Below are positions 9,429 to 19,028 of a stretch of DNA of 64,000 bases, one piece after another (positions within the stretch are counted from its first letter, which is position 1; each line of letters opens with the position of its first letter). A model generated the notes under the pieces. That model ran no database searches and had not been told where the DNA came from. It saw only the letters and a program-made list of their open reading frames with translations. The position numbers and the translations under genes are program-made. Origin of the DNA: Sphingomonas jatrophae (GTDB taxonomy: Bacteria; Pseudomonadota; Alphaproteobacteria; Sphingomonadales; Sphingomonadaceae); assembly GCF_900113315.1 (NCBI RefSeq), contig NZ_FOZG01000002.1, forward strand, positions 62,001 to 126,000. Direction: 5' to 3'.

Positions 9429-10232
9429 ATGTCGCAACTGATGGCGGGCAAGCGGGGTCTGATCATGGGCCTCGCCAATGATCGTTCGCTTGCCTGGGGG
9501 ATTGCGCAGGCGCTGGCCGCACATGGCGCGGAGCTGGCCTTCTCCTATCAGGGCGAGGCGCTGGAGCGGCGCGTCCGCCCGTTGGCGGAGCAGCTCGGCT
9601 CCGACCTGCTGATCGATTGCGACGTCAGCGACATGGCGGCGCTCGACGCCGCATTCGCCAAGCTGGGCGAGCGCTGGCCGACGATCGACTTCGTCGTCCA
9701 CGCGATCGGCTTTTCCGACAAGAACGAGCTGCGCGGCAAGTTCGTCGATACCAGCCTCGACAACTTCCTCCAGACGATGAACATCTCGGCCTACTCCTTC
9801 GTCGCGGTGACGAAGCGCGCGCGGGCGATGATGCCGGAGGGCGGCAGCGTGCTGACGCTCACCTATTACGGCGCAGAGAAGGTCGTGCCGCACTACAACG
9901 TCATGGGTGTCGCCAAGGCGGCGCTGGAGACGAGCGTCAAGTATCTCGCCATGGATCTCGGGCCGGAGAAAATCCGCGTCAACGCCATCTCGGCCGGGCC
10001 GATCAAGACGCTGGCAGCGAGCGGCATCGGCGATTTCCGTTACATTCTGAAATGGAACGAGCTCAACAGCCCGCTCCGCCGTAACGTCACCATCGACGAG
10101 GTCGGCGGCGCCGCGCTCTACCTGCTGTCCGATCTCGCCAGCGGCGTGACGGGCGAAATCCACCACGTCGATGCGGGCTACAACGTCATCGGCATGAAGG
10201 CCGAGGACGCACCGGACATCGCGCTGGCCTGA
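9429..10232 (+). CDS. fabI: Enoyl-[acyl-carrier-protein] reductase (NADH) FabI
   Basis: 267 residues. It performs the last reduction of each fatty-acid elongation cycle, turning trans-2-enoyl-ACP into acyl-ACP. It is a short-chain dehydrogenase fold with the FabI-type nucleotide-binding start [16 protein letters not shown] and the catalytic Tyr-x6-Lys pair in [23 protein letters not shown] is the typical FabI substrate-loop region. Length is normal for the family (about 260-270). It is encoded between the YihY-type gene and aroC. As the triclosan/isoniazid target class, its sequence suggests an ordinary FabI rather than FabV or FabK. Confidence 0.96.
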   Translation: MSQLMAGKRGLIMGLANDRSLAWGIAQALAAHGAELAFSYQGEALERRVRPLAEQLGSDLLIDCDVSDMAALDAAFAKLGERWPTIDFVVHAIGFSDKNELRGKFVDTSLDNFLQTMNISAYSFVAVTKRARAMMPEGGSVLTLTYYGAEKVVPHYNVMGVAKAALETSVKYLAMDLGPEKIRVNAISAGPIKTLAASGIGDFRYILKWNELNSPLRRNVTIDEVGGAALYLLSDLASGVTGEIHHVDAGYNVIGMKAEDAPDIALA

Positions 10233-10240
10233 CCCTTGAC

Positions 10241-10263
10241 CCCTCTCCCGGCACGGGAGAGGG
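10241..10263 (+). other. Hairpin abutting the aroC ribosome-binding site
   Basis: CCCTCTCCC and GGGAGAGGG are perfect 9-base arms around GGCAC. The 3' arm overlaps the first two bases of the GGAGG at 10262-10266 that serves ATG 10271. It may tune aroC translation, or be a generic intergenic repeat. Confidence 0.5.
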
Positions 10264-10270
10264 AGGCCCC

Positions 10271-11341
10271 ATGAGCCACAACAGCTTCGGTCGCGTCTTC
10301 CGCTTCACCACCTGGGGGGAATCGCACGGGCCTGCGCTCGGCGCGGTAGTGGATGGCTGCCCGCCCGGACTGGCGCTCACCGAGACGGACATCCAGCCTT
10401 TCCTCGACAAGCGCCGCCCCGGCACGTCGCGCTTCACCACGCAGCGGCGTGAGCCGGACGCGGTGCGCATCCTCTCCGGCACGTTCGAGGGCCGCACCAC
10501 GGGCACGCCGATCAGCCTGATGATCGAGAATGTCGACCAGCGCTCCAAGGACTATTCCGAGGTCGCCGTCGCCTATCGGCCCGGCCATGCCGATTACGCC
10601 TATGACGCGAAATACGGTTTCCGCGACTATCGCGGCGGCGGCCGCTCCTCCGCCCGCGAGACGGCGGCCCGCGTCGCCGCCGGCGCCGTCGCCCGCGTGG
10701 TGATCCCGGAGGTCGCCATACGCGCCTATCTCGTCGAACTCGGCGGCGATGCCATCGACCCGGCGGCGTTCGACGATGCGGAGATCGACCGCAATCCATT
10801 CTTCTGCCCCGATGCCGCTGCCGCCGCGCGGTGGGAGGCGATCGTGGACGGCGCGCGCAAGGCCGGCTCGTCGGTCGGCGCGGTGGTGGAATGCGTTTCG
10901 ACGGGCGTGCCCGCAGGCTGGGGCGCGCCGCTCTATGCCAAGCTGGACAGCGAACTTGCCGCCGCGCTCATGTCGATCAATGCGGTAAAGGGCGTCGAGA
11001 TCGGCGACGGTTTCGCCGCGGCGCGGCTGACGGGTGAGCAGAATGCCGATCCGATGCGCCCGGGGGACGGCGCGCCGGCCTTCCTCGCCAACCATGCCGG
11101 GGGCGTCGCGGGCGGCATCTCGACCGGCCAGCCAGTCGTCGTCCGCGTGGCGCTCAAGCCTACCTCCTCGATCCTGACCCCGGTCGAGACGATCGGTCGC
11201 GACGGCGCATCGGCCGAGATCGCGACCAAGGGCCGCCACGATCCGTGCGTCGGCATCCGCGCCGCGCCGGTCGTCGAGGCGATGGTCGCATTGGTGCTGG
11301 CGGACCAGAAACTGCTCCACCGCGCACAGACGGGGCGCTGA
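10271..11341 (+). CDS. aroC: Chorismate synthase
   Basis: 356 residues. It catalyses the last step of the shikimate pathway, 5-enolpyruvylshikimate-3-phosphate to chorismate, needing reduced FMN. The N-terminal signature [13 protein letters not shown] and the FMN-site segments [20 protein letters not shown] and THRGRHDPC-like [17 protein letters not shown] are clear. Length is usual for the monofunctional bacterial enzyme, and no flavin reductase domain is fused, so FMN reduction must come from elsewhere. It is 38 bases after fabI with a strong GGAGG ribosome-binding site next to a hairpin. Confidence 0.97.
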   Translation: MSHNSFGRVFRFTTWGESHGPALGAVVDGCPPGLALTETDIQPFLDKRRPGTSRFTTQRREPDAVRILSGTFEGRTTGTPISLMIENVDQRSKDYSEVAVAYRPGHADYAYDAKYGFRDYRGGGRSSARETAARVAAGAVARVVIPEVAIRAYLVELGGDAIDPAAFDDAEIDRNPFFCPDAAAAARWEAIVDGARKAGSSVGAVVECVSTGVPAGWGAPLYAKLDSELAAALMSINAVKGVEIGDGFAAARLTGEQNADPMRPGDGAPAFLANHAGGVAGGISTGQPVVVRVALKPTSSILTPVETIGRDGASAEIATKGRHDPCVGIRAAPVVEAMVALVLADQKLLHRAQTGR

Positions 11342-11356
11342 GACGCCCCACTGGCC

Positions 11357-11473
11357 TTGTCGGAAATCGCGTGCTACGAACCTGATCGGTTCATTCTCAT
11401 CGCGAACGTCCTATGTCCTACCCGGGCCGTGTCGGAAAAGGGCCTTTGAGTGTCAACTTTGTCAACTTAACCG
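11357..11473 (+). repeat. Dispersed ~115-nt element, copy A (candidate structured RNA)
   Basis: This stretch matches, in reverse orientation, 40974-41087. Shared blocks are TTGTCGGAAATCGC at the 5' edge, TACGAACC, GTGTCGGAAAAGGGC, and GAGTGTCA-CTTTGTCAACTTAAC at the 3' edge. The middle is diverged but keeps two small hairpins, GAACC-TGATC-GGTTC and ACGT-CCT-ATGT. It lies between aroC and a small secreted-protein gene, pointing the same way as both. It may be a small RNA, a leader or a mobile palindromic element. Confidence 0.65.
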
Positions 11474-11514
11474 CCGCGCCGCGCGTTCTGCCGGCACATG
11501 GATAGGAGGACAAT

Positions 11515-11751
11515 ATGCGCAACCGGCACATGATCGCCCTGCTGCTCGGCGTCGCCCCGATCGTCGGCGCAGGTCAGCTCGCTTTTGCCCAGCCCGCCAA
11601 TCAGGCGACGACCAACCATCAGGGCACGCACACCATGCCCGCGGGCGAAGGCAATGTCGCAGCGGAAGCAGCCAACTCGGTCGACGCGGAGACACCCGCC
11701 GCGGCAGCCGTCAATACGATGAACAGCAGCGACGATCAGCCGCCCAAGTGA
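11515..11751 (+). CDS. Small secreted hypothetical protein
   Basis: 78 residues from ATG 11515, with a strong GGAGGA nine bases upstream. The N-terminus is a classic signal peptide (basic start, hydrophobic core ALLLGVAPIVGAG, predicted cleavage after AFA near residue 25). The mature part, about 53 residues, is polar, Ala/Asn/Thr-rich and has no cysteine, so it is probably a small disordered periplasmic or secreted protein. I do not recognise a family. Its 3' end overlaps the convergent membrane-hydrolase gene by 16 bases. The repeated element at 11357-11473 lies directly upstream and may supply its promoter or leader. Confidence 0.7.
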   Translation: MRNRHMIALLLGVAPIVGAGQLAFAQPANQATTNHQGTHTMPAGEGNVAAEAANSVDAETPAAAAVNTMNSSDDQPPK

Positions 11752-12293
11752 CGACGGGCGCTGAGCGCCAGCCAGCCACAGGCGCCTAGCAGCAGCATCG
11801 CCTGAACCCCGCCCGGCACGCGCATGAGGTAGAGCAGCCCAGCCAGACCGGCGAGCGCTGCCGCCGCCCACCGCGCAGGGCCGCCGGGCATCAGCGCCCG
11901 CCCGAGCGCCACCGCGAGCACCAGTGCGGCCGCCATGTTGAGCGCCAGCCACGCCCGGCTCGCCCCCGCGCCCATGCCGCCGGCGAACGGCAGCTTGACC
12001 GTGGCAAAGCCGCGCATCGAGCGGGGAAACACGTCCGCCGCCAGATGGAGCCCCAGGCCCAGCGCCAGCCCTGCCGCAACCGGCCACCAGCGCCGCCTGA
12101 GGCAGAGGCAGGCGGGCAGCACCGAATGGCTGAGCGCGCTGCGATGCCCACCGAGCGGCAGCACCTGATCGATGTCCGGCAGCGTCGTGCCCGCCGCCGC
12201 CGCTAGCGCCACCGCGCCAAGCAGCGCCGCCGTGTCGCTCCCGCCCCAGTGCAGCACCGCCGCTGCCGCCAGCAGCAGCGCCAGCGCGATCAT
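11736..12293 (-). CDS. YdjM-type membrane-bound metal-dependent hydrolase
   Basis: 185 residues with several hydrophobic helices. The family marks (PF04307, LexA-binding inner-membrane hydrolase type) are LPDIDQVLP near residue 39, GGHRSALSHS just after, and HLAADVFP further on. The conserved Asp/His residues are thought to bind metal, but no reaction is established. The start ATG overlaps the purA stop (ATGA), so it is translationally coupled and is the third gene of hisZ-purA. Why a membrane hydrolase rides with purine and histidine genes is not clear from the sequence. Confidence 0.75.
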   Translation of the reverse strand: MIALALLLAAAAVLHWGGSDTAALLGAVALAAAAGTTLPDIDQVLPLGGHRSALSHSVLPACLCLRRRWWPVAAGLALGLGLHLAADVFPRSMRGFATVKLPFAGGMGAGASRAWLALNMAAALVLAVALGRALMPGGPARWAAAALAGLAGLLYLMRVPGGVQAMLLLGACGWLALSARRHLGG

Positions 12294-13582
12294 CAGTCGG
12301 CGAAAGGATCGCGGACCAGGATCGTGTCCTCACGCTCCGGGCTGGTCGAGACGAGCGCGACCGGGCAGCGGATCAGCTCCTCCACGCGCCGGATATATTT
12401 GATCGCCTGCGCCGGCAGATCGGCCCAGCTGCGCGCGCCTGCGGTGGAGCCGGGCCAACCCTCGATCGTCTCATAGACCGGCGTCACCCGCATCTGATCC
12501 TGCGGATGCGGCGGCAGATAGTCGGTCCGCTGCCCGTCCAGCTCATAGCCGACGCAGATGGCGATCTCGTCGAAGCCGTCCAGCACGTCGAGCTTGGTCA
12601 GCGCGATGCCGGTCACGCCCGACACCGCCGCCGCCTGCCGCACCAGCACCGCATCGAACCAGCCGCAGCGCCGCTTGCGCCCGGTGACGGTGCCGAACTC
12701 ATGCCCGCGCGTGCCCAGCCGCTCGCCCGTCTCATTGTCCTGCTCGGTCGGGAAAGGCCCCGATCCGACGCGCGTCGTATAGGCCTTGGTGATGCCGAGC
12801 ACGAAGCCGGGTGCGCCTGGCCCCAGGCCCGATCCCGACGCCGCGGTGCCCGCGACAGTGTTGGACGAGGTGACGAACGGATAGGTGCCGTGATCCACGT
12901 CCAGCAGCACGCCCTGCGCGCCCTCGAACAGGATGCGGCGGCCGCGTGCGCGCAGGTCGTCCAGCGTCCGCCACACGGGCGTGGCGAAGGGCAGCACGAC
13001 CGGCGAGATCTCCCGCAGCGCCGCCATCAGCGCCGCCCGGTCCACCGGCGCCTCGCCGAAGCCGGCACGCAGCGCATCATGGTGCGCGCACAAACGGTCG
13101 AGCTGCGGCTCCAGATCGTCAAGATGCGCCAGATCGCACACGCGGATCGCGCGGCGGCCCACCTTGTCCTCATAGGCCGGGCCGATGCCGCGGCGGGTGG
13201 TGCCGATCTTGCCCGCACCGCTCGCATCCTCGCGCAGGCCGTCGAGATCGCGGTGGAAGGGCAGGATCAGCGGGCAGGTCTCGGCGATCTGCAGCGTCTC
13301 GGGCGTGATCCGCACGCCCTGCGCCTCAAGCTTGGCGATCTCGCCCTGCAGGTGCCAGGGATCGAGCACCACGCCGTTGCCGATGATCGACAGCGTGCCG
13401 CGGACGATCCCGGACGGCAGCAGGCTCAGCTTGTAGGTCTGATCGCCGACGACGAGCGTGTGACCGGCATTGTGCCCGCCCTGGAAGCGGACGACGACGT
13501 CGGCGCGGCTCGCCAGCCAGTCGACGATCTTGCCCTTCCCCTCGTCGCCCCACTGCGCGCCGATCACGGTGACGTTGGCCAT
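12293..13582 (-). CDS. purA: Adenylosuccinate synthetase
   Basis: 429 residues from ATG 13582. It couples IMP and aspartate with GTP hydrolysis to give adenylosuccinate, the first committed step to AMP. The N-terminus has the glycine-rich GTP site [36 protein letters not shown] and [14 protein letters not shown] are further family signatures, and [14 protein letters not shown] is the C-terminal substrate loop. Length is normal. It starts seven bases after the hisZ stop and overlaps the next gene. It is a cytosolic homodimer in characterised bacteria. Confidence 0.97.
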   Translation of the reverse strand: MANVTVIGAQWGDEGKGKIVDWLASRADVVVRFQGGHNAGHTLVVGDQTYKLSLLPSGIVRGTLSIIGNGVVLDPWHLQGEIAKLEAQGVRITPETLQIAETCPLILPFHRDLDGLREDASGAGKIGTTRRGIGPAYEDKVGRRAIRVCDLAHLDDLEPQLDRLCAHHDALRAGFGEAPVDRAALMAALREISPVVLPFATPVWRTLDDLRARGRRILFEGAQGVLLDVDHGTYPFVTSSNTVAGTAASGSGLGPGAPGFVLGITKAYTTRVGSGPFPTEQDNETGERLGTRGHEFGTVTGRKRRCGWFDAVLVRQAAAVSGVTGIALTKLDVLDGFDEIAICVGYELDGQRTDYLPPHPQDQMRVTPVYETIEGWPGSTAGARSWADLPAQAIKYIRRVEELIRCPVALVSTSPEREDTILVRDPFAD

Positions 13583-13589
13583 GCTTGCT

Positions 13590-14705
13590 TCAACCTTCGA
13601 TGGGGAACGGTGCGCCGTCGCGCAGGATGTGGGTGCAGCCCTTGGGCGCGGCGTCGTCGGGGGAGAGCGCCGCCAGCGTCGTCCAGCCCGCCGTCCGCAG
13701 CGCGGCGGCCGCGACGGGATCGCTGCCGTGCGGCACGAAGACATGGCGGCGCGCCTCCTGCCCGAGCCCCGCATCCACCAGCGGATCGAGGTAAAGCGAG
13801 AAGCCGACCGCCGGCTCCTCCTGCCCGTCCGCGCGGTGAATAGCGTAGGTGCCGCCGCGGCCCACCTCACCCGCCAATCCTTCGGCGAACAGCGAGAAGC
13901 CGAGCCAGCTCTGATATTCGAAGCCGTGCCGCTCCGTCGGGTCGAGCGTCAGCGCCGCGCGGCCGGCAAAGGCGCGGCCAATCGCCTCCACCCCGTCCAG
14001 CCGCGAGGCGAGCACGTCGGCAAAGGGCAGCGCGCGCAGACGGGCCAGTGCGGCCTCCAGCGGACCTGCCGCCTCGATCAGCGGCAGATAGGCCTCAGCA
14101 CCGAGCGGCCCGAGGCCTCCCGCATCCTTGGCATCGAGCGCAGCCTGCACAGCCTCGATCCGCCCGGGCGGCAGCGGCAGCGGACCCGCAGCCAGCGCCT
14201 CGACCAGATCGGGCAAGGTCAGGTCGATCGTCAGCCCGGTCACGCCCGCCACCTCGAGCGCCTCGATGGCGACGCCAAGCACCTCGCTTGCGGCAGCGAC
14301 GCTATCGCTGCCGATCAGCTCGGCGCCGGCCTGGATCAGCTCGCGCTGGGGGCGGAGCTGGCTGGCGCGCAGCTTCAGCACCGGCCCGCCATAGCCGAGC
14401 CGAAGCGGGCGCGGGCGGTGCGCCATGCGCGTGGCGGCGATGCGGCCGAGCTGCGCGGTGATGTCCGGCCGGAAGGCGAGCGTGCGCTGGCTGACCGGAT
14501 CGATCAGGCGGAACAGATCGCGCGCGCGGGTGCGCTTCAGCCGGCCGACCAATTCGTCCTCATATTCGGCGATCGGCGGCGCGACGCGGGCATAGCCATT
14601 GCGCCCGATCGCGACGATCACGCGGTGAAGCAGCCGCGAGGCGGCCTCCGCCTGTGGCGGCAGCCGATCGCGCAGGCCCTCGGGGAGCAAGCCGGTAGAG
14701 GTCAC
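13590..14705 (-). CDS. hisZ: ATP phosphoribosyltransferase regulatory subunit HisZ
   Basis: About 371 residues from GTG 14705 ([20 protein letters not shown]), chosen because homologues begin with a short lead into LLPEGLRD; frames extend further upstream without family resemblance. The protein looks like a histidyl-tRNA synthetase catalytic core (motif 2-like [21 protein letters not shown]) without the anticodon-binding domain, the defining state of HisZ. It partners the short form of HisG in the first step of histidine synthesis; hisG is not in this window. It leads the hisZ-purA operon, an arrangement common in sphingomonads. Confidence 0.88.
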   Translation of the reverse strand: MTSTGLLPEGLRDRLPPQAEAASRLLHRVIVAIGRNGYARVAPPIAEYEDELVGRLKRTRARDLFRLIDPVSQRTLAFRPDITAQLGRIAATRMAHRPRPLRLGYGGPVLKLRASQLRPQRELIQAGAELIGSDSVAAASEVLGVAIEALEVAGVTGLTIDLTLPDLVEALAAGPLPLPPGRIEAVQAALDAKDAGGLGPLGAEAYLPLIEAAGPLEAALARLRALPFADVLASRLDGVEAIGRAFAGRAALTLDPTERHGFEYQSWLGFSLFAEGLAGEVGRGGTYAIHRADGQEEPAVGFSLYLDPLVDAGLGQEARRHVFVPHGSDPVAAAALRTAGWTTLAALSPDDAAPKGCTHILRDGAPFPIEG

Positions 14706-14801
14706 GCTGAAGCCTTGTCGTTCCGGAACGGTCTTATGGCGCGCCTCATAGCCGAGTGGCGGTTGGTGGCCATCCCCAACGTCGATCATGTCGCAAGGAA
14801 C

Positions 14802-14833
14802 GCTCCCCCTCGCTGCAGACAGCAAGGGAGAGC
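14802..14833 (-). terminator. Strong hairpin downstream of serA
   Basis: On the minus strand two 14-base arms (GCTCTCCCTTGCTG and CAGCGAGGGGGAGC) pair completely, counting three G-T pairs, around a TCTG loop. It begins nine bases after the serA stop. The following GTTCCTT is only weakly T-rich. It probably ends serC-serA transcription before hisZ. Confidence 0.55.
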
Positions 14834-14841
14834 AAGCATCC

Positions 14842-16419
14842 TCAGAACTTGAGCGCCTTCACCCGCTTGACGCCGGGAAGGCTGCAAACCTCGGACAGCA
14901 GCGGCTCCTCAACCGGCTGGTCGACCGACAGCAGCAGCACCGCCTCACCGCCCGCCTCGCGACGGCCGAGATGGAAGGTGCCGATGTTGATGCCGGCGCC
15001 GCCCAAGGTGGACCCCAGACGGCCAATGAAGCCGGGGGCATCCTCGTTGACGATGTAGAGCATGCGGCCGACCAGATCGGCCTCCACCTTGACGCCGAAG
15101 ATCTCGACCAGCCGCGGCGCGGCATTGCCGAACAGGGTGCCGGCGACCGAGCGCGTACCCTCGCTCGTCGTCACGGTGACGCGGAGCAGCGTATGGTAGT
15201 CGCCCTCCCGGTCATGCCGCACCTCGCGCACGTCCAACCCGCGCTCGCGCGCGAGGAACGGGGCGTTCACCATGTTCACCGTGTCGGAATAGACGCCCAT
15301 CAGCCCGGCGAGCACAGCGCCGGTGATCGGCTTCATGTTGAGCTCGGCCGCGGCACCCTCGACCTCGACGGCGACGGCGCTGATCTCGGCCCCCTCGAGC
15401 TGGCCGATCAGCGCGCCCAGCCGCTCCGCCAGCGCCATATAGGGCTTCACCCGAGGCGCTTCCTCGGCAGAGAGCGAGGGCATGTTAAGCGCGTTGGTAA
15501 CGCCGCCCGACATCAGGAAGTCGGCCATCTGCTCCGCCACCTGAATGGCAACGTTGACCTGCGCCTCGCTGGTGGAGGCGCCGAGATGCGGCGTGGAGAC
15601 GAAGTTCGGCGTGCCGAACAGCGGGCTGGCCGTCGCCGGCTCCTCTGCGAACACGTCGAGCGCGGCACCCGCGACATGGCCGCTGTCGAGCGCATCCTTC
15701 AGCGCCGCCTCGTCGATCAGGCCGCCGCGCGCGCAGTTGACGATGCGCACACCCTTCTTGGTCTTGGCCAGCGCCTCGCGGCTGAGGATGTTGCGCGTGG
15801 CGTCGGTCAGCGGCGTGTGCAGCGTGATGAAGTCGGCACGGGCGAGCAGCTCGTCGAGCGTGACCTTCTCGACGCCCATCTCCACCGCGCGCTCGGGGGT
15901 GAGGAAGGGATCGTAGGCGACCACCTTCATCTTCAGACCGAGTGCGCGATCCGCGACGATGCCGCCGATATTGCCAGCGCCGATCAGGCCCAACGTCTTG
16001 GCGGTCAGCTCGACCCCCATAAAGCGGTTCTTCTCCCACTTGCCCGCCTGAGTGGAGGCATCCGCCTCGGGCAGCTGGCGAGCGACGGCAAACATGAGCG
16101 CAATGGCATGTTCGGCGGTGGTGATCGAGTTGCCGAAGGGCGTGTTCATCACCACCACGCCGCGGGCGGAGGCGGCAGGGATATCGACATTGTCGACGCC
16201 GATCCCGGCGCGGCCGACCACCTTCAGGTTGGTGGCGGCGGCAAGCACCTCCTTGGTCACCTTGGTGGAGGAGCGGATGGCCAGGCCGTCATAGTCGCCG
16301 ATCATCGCGATCAGCTCGTCCCTGGTCTTGCCGGTAATCTCGTCGACCTGGCAGCCGCGCTCGCGGAAGATCTGCGCGGCCTTGGGGTCCATCTTGTCGG
16401 AAATCAGGACTTTAGGCAT
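14842..16419 (-). CDS. serA: D-3-phosphoglycerate dehydrogenase
   Basis: 525 residues from ATG 16419. It oxidises 3-phosphoglycerate with NAD+, opening the phosphorylated serine pathway. The Rossmann signature is GLIGAGNIGGIVA; catalytic residues sit in NCARGGLIDE and the His of STPHLGAST. After the catalytic part (about 1-315) comes an intervening domain and a C-terminal ACT domain (last about 75 residues), so this is the long type found in most alphaproteobacteria and Gram-positives. It follows serC with 115 bases between, a gap almost filled by a REPIN-like doublet. Confidence 0.97.
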   Translation of the reverse strand: MPKVLISDKMDPKAAQIFRERGCQVDEITGKTRDELIAMIGDYDGLAIRSSTKVTKEVLAAATNLKVVGRAGIGVDNVDIPAASARGVVVMNTPFGNSITTAEHAIALMFAVARQLPEADASTQAGKWEKNRFMGVELTAKTLGLIGAGNIGGIVADRALGLKMKVVAYDPFLTPERAVEMGVEKVTLDELLARADFITLHTPLTDATRNILSREALAKTKKGVRIVNCARGGLIDEAALKDALDSGHVAGAALDVFAEEPATASPLFGTPNFVSTPHLGASTSEAQVNVAIQVAEQMADFLMSGGVTNALNMPSLSAEEAPRVKPYMALAERLGALIGQLEGAEISAVAVEVEGAAAELNMKPITGAVLAGLMGVYSDTVNMVNAPFLARERGLDVREVRHDREGDYHTLLRVTVTTSEGTRSVAGTLFGNAAPRLVEIFGVKVEADLVGRMLYIVNEDAPGFIGRLGSTLGGAGINIGTFHLGRREAGGEAVLLLSVDQPVEEPLLSEVCSLPGVKRVKALKF

Positions 16420-16441
16420 GTGTCTGGTCCTATGCGGAACA

Positions 16442-16526
16442 CCGTCCGGGCTGAGCTTGTCGAAGCCCTGCCATTCTTGAGTCGGTGATGAGAAGAACAG
16501 CCCTTCGACAAGCTCAGGGCGAACGG
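16442..16526. repeat. REPIN-like doublet, second copy
   Basis: Arms at 16442-16470 (with GAGCTTGTCGAAGCCCTG) and 16498-16526 (with CCCTTCGACAAGCTCAGGGC) are inverted relative to each other around about 27 bases. It is the same family as 2595-2674. It occupies the serC-serA intergenic space, so both arms would be transcribed within the operon and could fold into a hairpin modulating serA mRNA. Confidence 0.78.
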
Positions 16527-16534
16527 GTGAGGGA

Positions 16535-17671
16535 TCAGGCGCCCTTCGAGGTCGCCTCGGCATAGGCCCAATCGAGCCAGGGGCCGAGCGCCTCGATGTC
16601 GGCGGCGTCCACTGTCGCCCCGCACCAGATGCGCAGGCCCGCTGGAGCGTCGCGGTAGCCGGCAACGTCGAAGGCTGCGCCTTCCGCCTCCAGCAGCGCC
16701 GCCATCTTCTTGATGACGCCCTCGTCCGCACCCTCGACCGTCAGGCAGACGCTGGTCTTCGACCGCGAGGCGGGATCGGCGGCGAGATGGTTCAGCCAGT
16801 CGCGCGCCTCGACGATGGCGTCGAGCGCGGCGGCATTCGCATCGGAACGGCCGATCAGTGCATCGGCGCCGCCGATCTTCTGCGCCCATTCCAGCGCGGC
16901 GATGCAATCCTCGACCGCGAGCATCGACGGCGTGTTGATCGTCTCGCCCTTGAACACGCCCTCGGCGAGCTTGCCCTTTGAGACGAGGCGGAACACCTTC
17001 GGCAGCGGCCAGGCGGGCGTATAGCTTTCGAGCCGCTCGACCGCGCGAGGCCCCAGGATCAGCACGCCGTGCGCGCCTTCCCCACCCAGCACCTTCTGCC
17101 AGGAGAAGGTGGCGACATCGATCTTGTCCCACGGGATATCGTAGGCGAACACCGCGGAGGTGGCATCCGCGAAGGAGAGGCCTTCGCGATCCTCGGCGAT
17201 CCAGTCGCCATTCGGCACGCGCACGCCGCTGGTGGTGCCGTTCCAGGTGAACAGCACGTCGTTCGACCAGTCGACGGCGGAGAGATCGGGAAGCTGGCCG
17301 TAATCGGCACGCAGCACGGTCGGATCGAGTTTCAGCTGCTTGACCGCGTCGGTCACCCAACCCTCGCCGAAGCTCTCCCACGCCAGCGTGGTGACCGGGC
17401 GAGCCCCAAGCATCGTCCACATCGCCATCTCGAACGCGCCCGTGTCGGAGCCCGGCACGATGCCGATGCGGTGCGTGTCAGGCAGCTTGAGCAGCTCGCG
17501 CATCAGGTCGATGCAGCGTTGCAGCCGCGCCTTGCCCAGCTTCGAACGGTGCGAGCGGCCGAGGCTTTCGGTAGCCAGCGATGCGGCGGACCAGCCCGGC
17601 GGCTTGGCGCAGGGACCGGACGAGAAATGCGGACGCGCAGGCTTGCGCGTCGGCTTTGGTGTACCAACCAT
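16535..17671 (-). CDS. serC: Phosphoserine aminotransferase
   Basis: 378 residues from ATG 17671. It converts 3-phosphohydroxypyruvate and glutamate to phosphoserine and 2-oxoglutarate with PLP. The N-terminal [15 protein letters not shown] and SLGRSHRS are typical of the alphaproteobacterial branch, and the PLP lysine is in [16 protein letters not shown]. Length fits this branch (about 370-390). It is the first gene of serC-serA and is preceded by a TTGACA promoter and a short leader whose second hairpin holds the ribosome-binding site. Confidence 0.95.
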   Translation of the reverse strand: MVGTPKPTRKPARPHFSSGPCAKPPGWSAASLATESLGRSHRSKLGKARLQRCIDLMRELLKLPDTHRIGIVPGSDTGAFEMAMWTMLGARPVTTLAWESFGEGWVTDAVKQLKLDPTVLRADYGQLPDLSAVDWSNDVLFTWNGTTSGVRVPNGDWIAEDREGLSFADATSAVFAYDIPWDKIDVATFSWQKVLGGEGAHGVLILGPRAVERLESYTPAWPLPKVFRLVSKGKLAEGVFKGETINTPSMLAVEDCIAALEWAQKIGGADALIGRSDANAAALDAIVEARDWLNHLAADPASRSKTSVCLTVEGADEGVIKKMAALLEAEGAAFDVAGYRDAPAGLRIWCGATVDAADIEALGPWLDWAYAEATSKGA

Positions 17672-17725
17672 GTCAGACTCTCCTCACAGAGAGCACGCGC
17701 CGCGTTGGGACGGCGTGGCCCGCCG
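17672..17725 (-). promoter_or_regulatory. serC leader RNA (putative)
   Basis: Between the predicted start point and the serC ATG two hairpins can form: a GC-rich one with CGCCG and CGGCG arms, and CTCTC-TGTGAG-GAGAG at 17678-17693. The second includes the GGAG ribosome-binding sequence. This is the architecture described for the alphaproteobacterial serC leader motif, whose last stem overlaps the ribosome-binding site upstream of serC-serA. The ligand, if any, is not known to me. Confidence 0.6.
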
Positions 17726-17728
17726 GCG

Positions 17729-17756
17729 CGTTTAATGACGCATGAGCGGGTGTCAA
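17729..17756 (-). promoter_or_regulatory. serC-serA promoter
   Basis: On the minus strand TTGACA (17751-17756) is followed after 16 bases by TAAACG (17729-17734). The perfect -35 and acceptable spacing suggest a housekeeping-sigma promoter giving a leader of about 50 nt. Confidence 0.55.
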
Positions 17757-17781
17757 CCGGGACGTGACGGCAGGCGCCGTG

Positions 17782-18882
17782 TCAGGCGAGCGCCATCGCG
17801 CTCACCGTCTCCTCGATCCAGCCGCCGCCCAGCACGCGATCGCCTGCGTAGAAGACGGCCGCCTGCCCCGGCGCGACACCATATTCCGGTGCGTCGAAGC
17901 GCAGCATGTCCCCGTCGAACCGCGCGAGCACGGGCTTTGCCATCGAGCGGACCTTGGCGGAGAGCGCCCCATCCAGCGGTCCGAGAATGTTCACGTCGGA
18001 CAGCCGCGCCGCAGATACGGCGAGCGCCTCGCGCGGACCGACGACGACGCGGCCCTGCCCGGGCTCCAGCCGCAGGACGTAGAGCGGGTAAGGCGATCCC
18101 CCCACTTCCAGTCCCCGGCGCTGGCCGACGGTGAAATTGATCAGCCCCTTGTGCCGGCCGAGCACGCGACCGCCCTCATCGACGATCTCGCCCTCGGTCG
18201 CGGTCTCCGGGCGCAGCTTGCGGACGACGGAGGCATAATCGCCATTGGGCACGAAGCAGATATCCTGGCTGTCGGGCTTTGCCGCCACACCCAGGCCGAG
18301 CTCCGCGGCAATCTCGCGCACGCGCGGCTTCGGCAGGTCGCCAAGGGGGAAGCGCAGGTAATCCAGCTGCTCGCGCGTGGTGGCGAACAGGAAATAGCTC
18401 TGGTCGCGCGCGGGATCGGCGCCGCGGTGCAGCTCCGGCCCCTCGCTCCCGATCATGCGGCGGACATAATGCCCGGTCGCCAGGCAATCCGCGCCGAGAT
18501 CGCGCGCCAGGCCGAGCAGGTCGGAGAATTTCACGCTCTGATTGCAGCGCACGCAGGGAATGGGCGTGCGCCCGCGGGCATAATCATCGGCAAAGGTGTC
18601 GATCACCGAAGAGCGGAACGCGCTCGCATAGTCGAACACGTAGTGAGCAATGCCGAGCCGGTCGGCCACCGCGCGCGCATCGCGAATGTCCTGCCCAGCG
18701 CAGCAGCTGCCCGCACGGCCGACCGCCTCGCCATGATCGTAGAGCTGGAGCGTCACACCGATTGTCTCGGCGCCCGTCCGGCTGGCGAGTGCCGCGACGA
18801 CGGAGGAGTCGACCCCGCCCGACATTGCGACAACGATGCGCGCACCGGCGAGCGGCCGGGAAAGCTGGAAATCGGGGAGCAT
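17782..18882 (-). CDS. mnmA: tRNA 2-thiouridylase MnmA
   Basis: 366 residues from ATG 18882 ([11 protein letters not shown]); an ATG 45 bases upstream is less likely. It activates U34 of tRNA Lys/Glu/Gln with ATP and inserts sulfur. The PP-loop is [14 protein letters not shown], the first catalytic cysteine is in [13 protein letters not shown] and the second in [12 protein letters not shown]. Length is usual. It is transcribed away from the small gene at 19029 and lies just upstream of the serC promoter on the same strand, probably as a separate unit. Confidence 0.95.
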   Translation of the reverse strand: MLPDFQLSRPLAGARIVVAMSGGVDSSVVAALASRTGAETIGVTLQLYDHGEAVGRAGSCCAGQDIRDARAVADRLGIAHYVFDYASAFRSSVIDTFADDYARGRTPIPCVRCNQSVKFSDLLGLARDLGADCLATGHYVRRMIGSEGPELHRGADPARDQSYFLFATTREQLDYLRFPLGDLPKPRVREIAAELGLGVAAKPDSQDICFVPNGDYASVVRKLRPETATEGEIVDEGGRVLGRHKGLINFTVGQRRGLEVGGSPYPLYVLRLEPGQGRVVVGPREALAVSAARLSDVNILGPLDGALSAKVRSMAKPVLARFDGDMLRFDAPEYGVAPGQAAVFYAGDRVLGGGWIEETVSAMALA

Positions 18883-19028
18883 GGTGGCTTCATAAACCCG
18901 TCTGCGCGCGGGGGCGAGGGCCGGCAAACAAGGTGAAGAGCTTCTTACCCGCCATTTTACGCCGCTTTCATCCGGAGAGGTCTAAAGCTCTCTCGTGCCG
19001 CCGAAATCTGGTGGGGCGAGGAGCGTGA

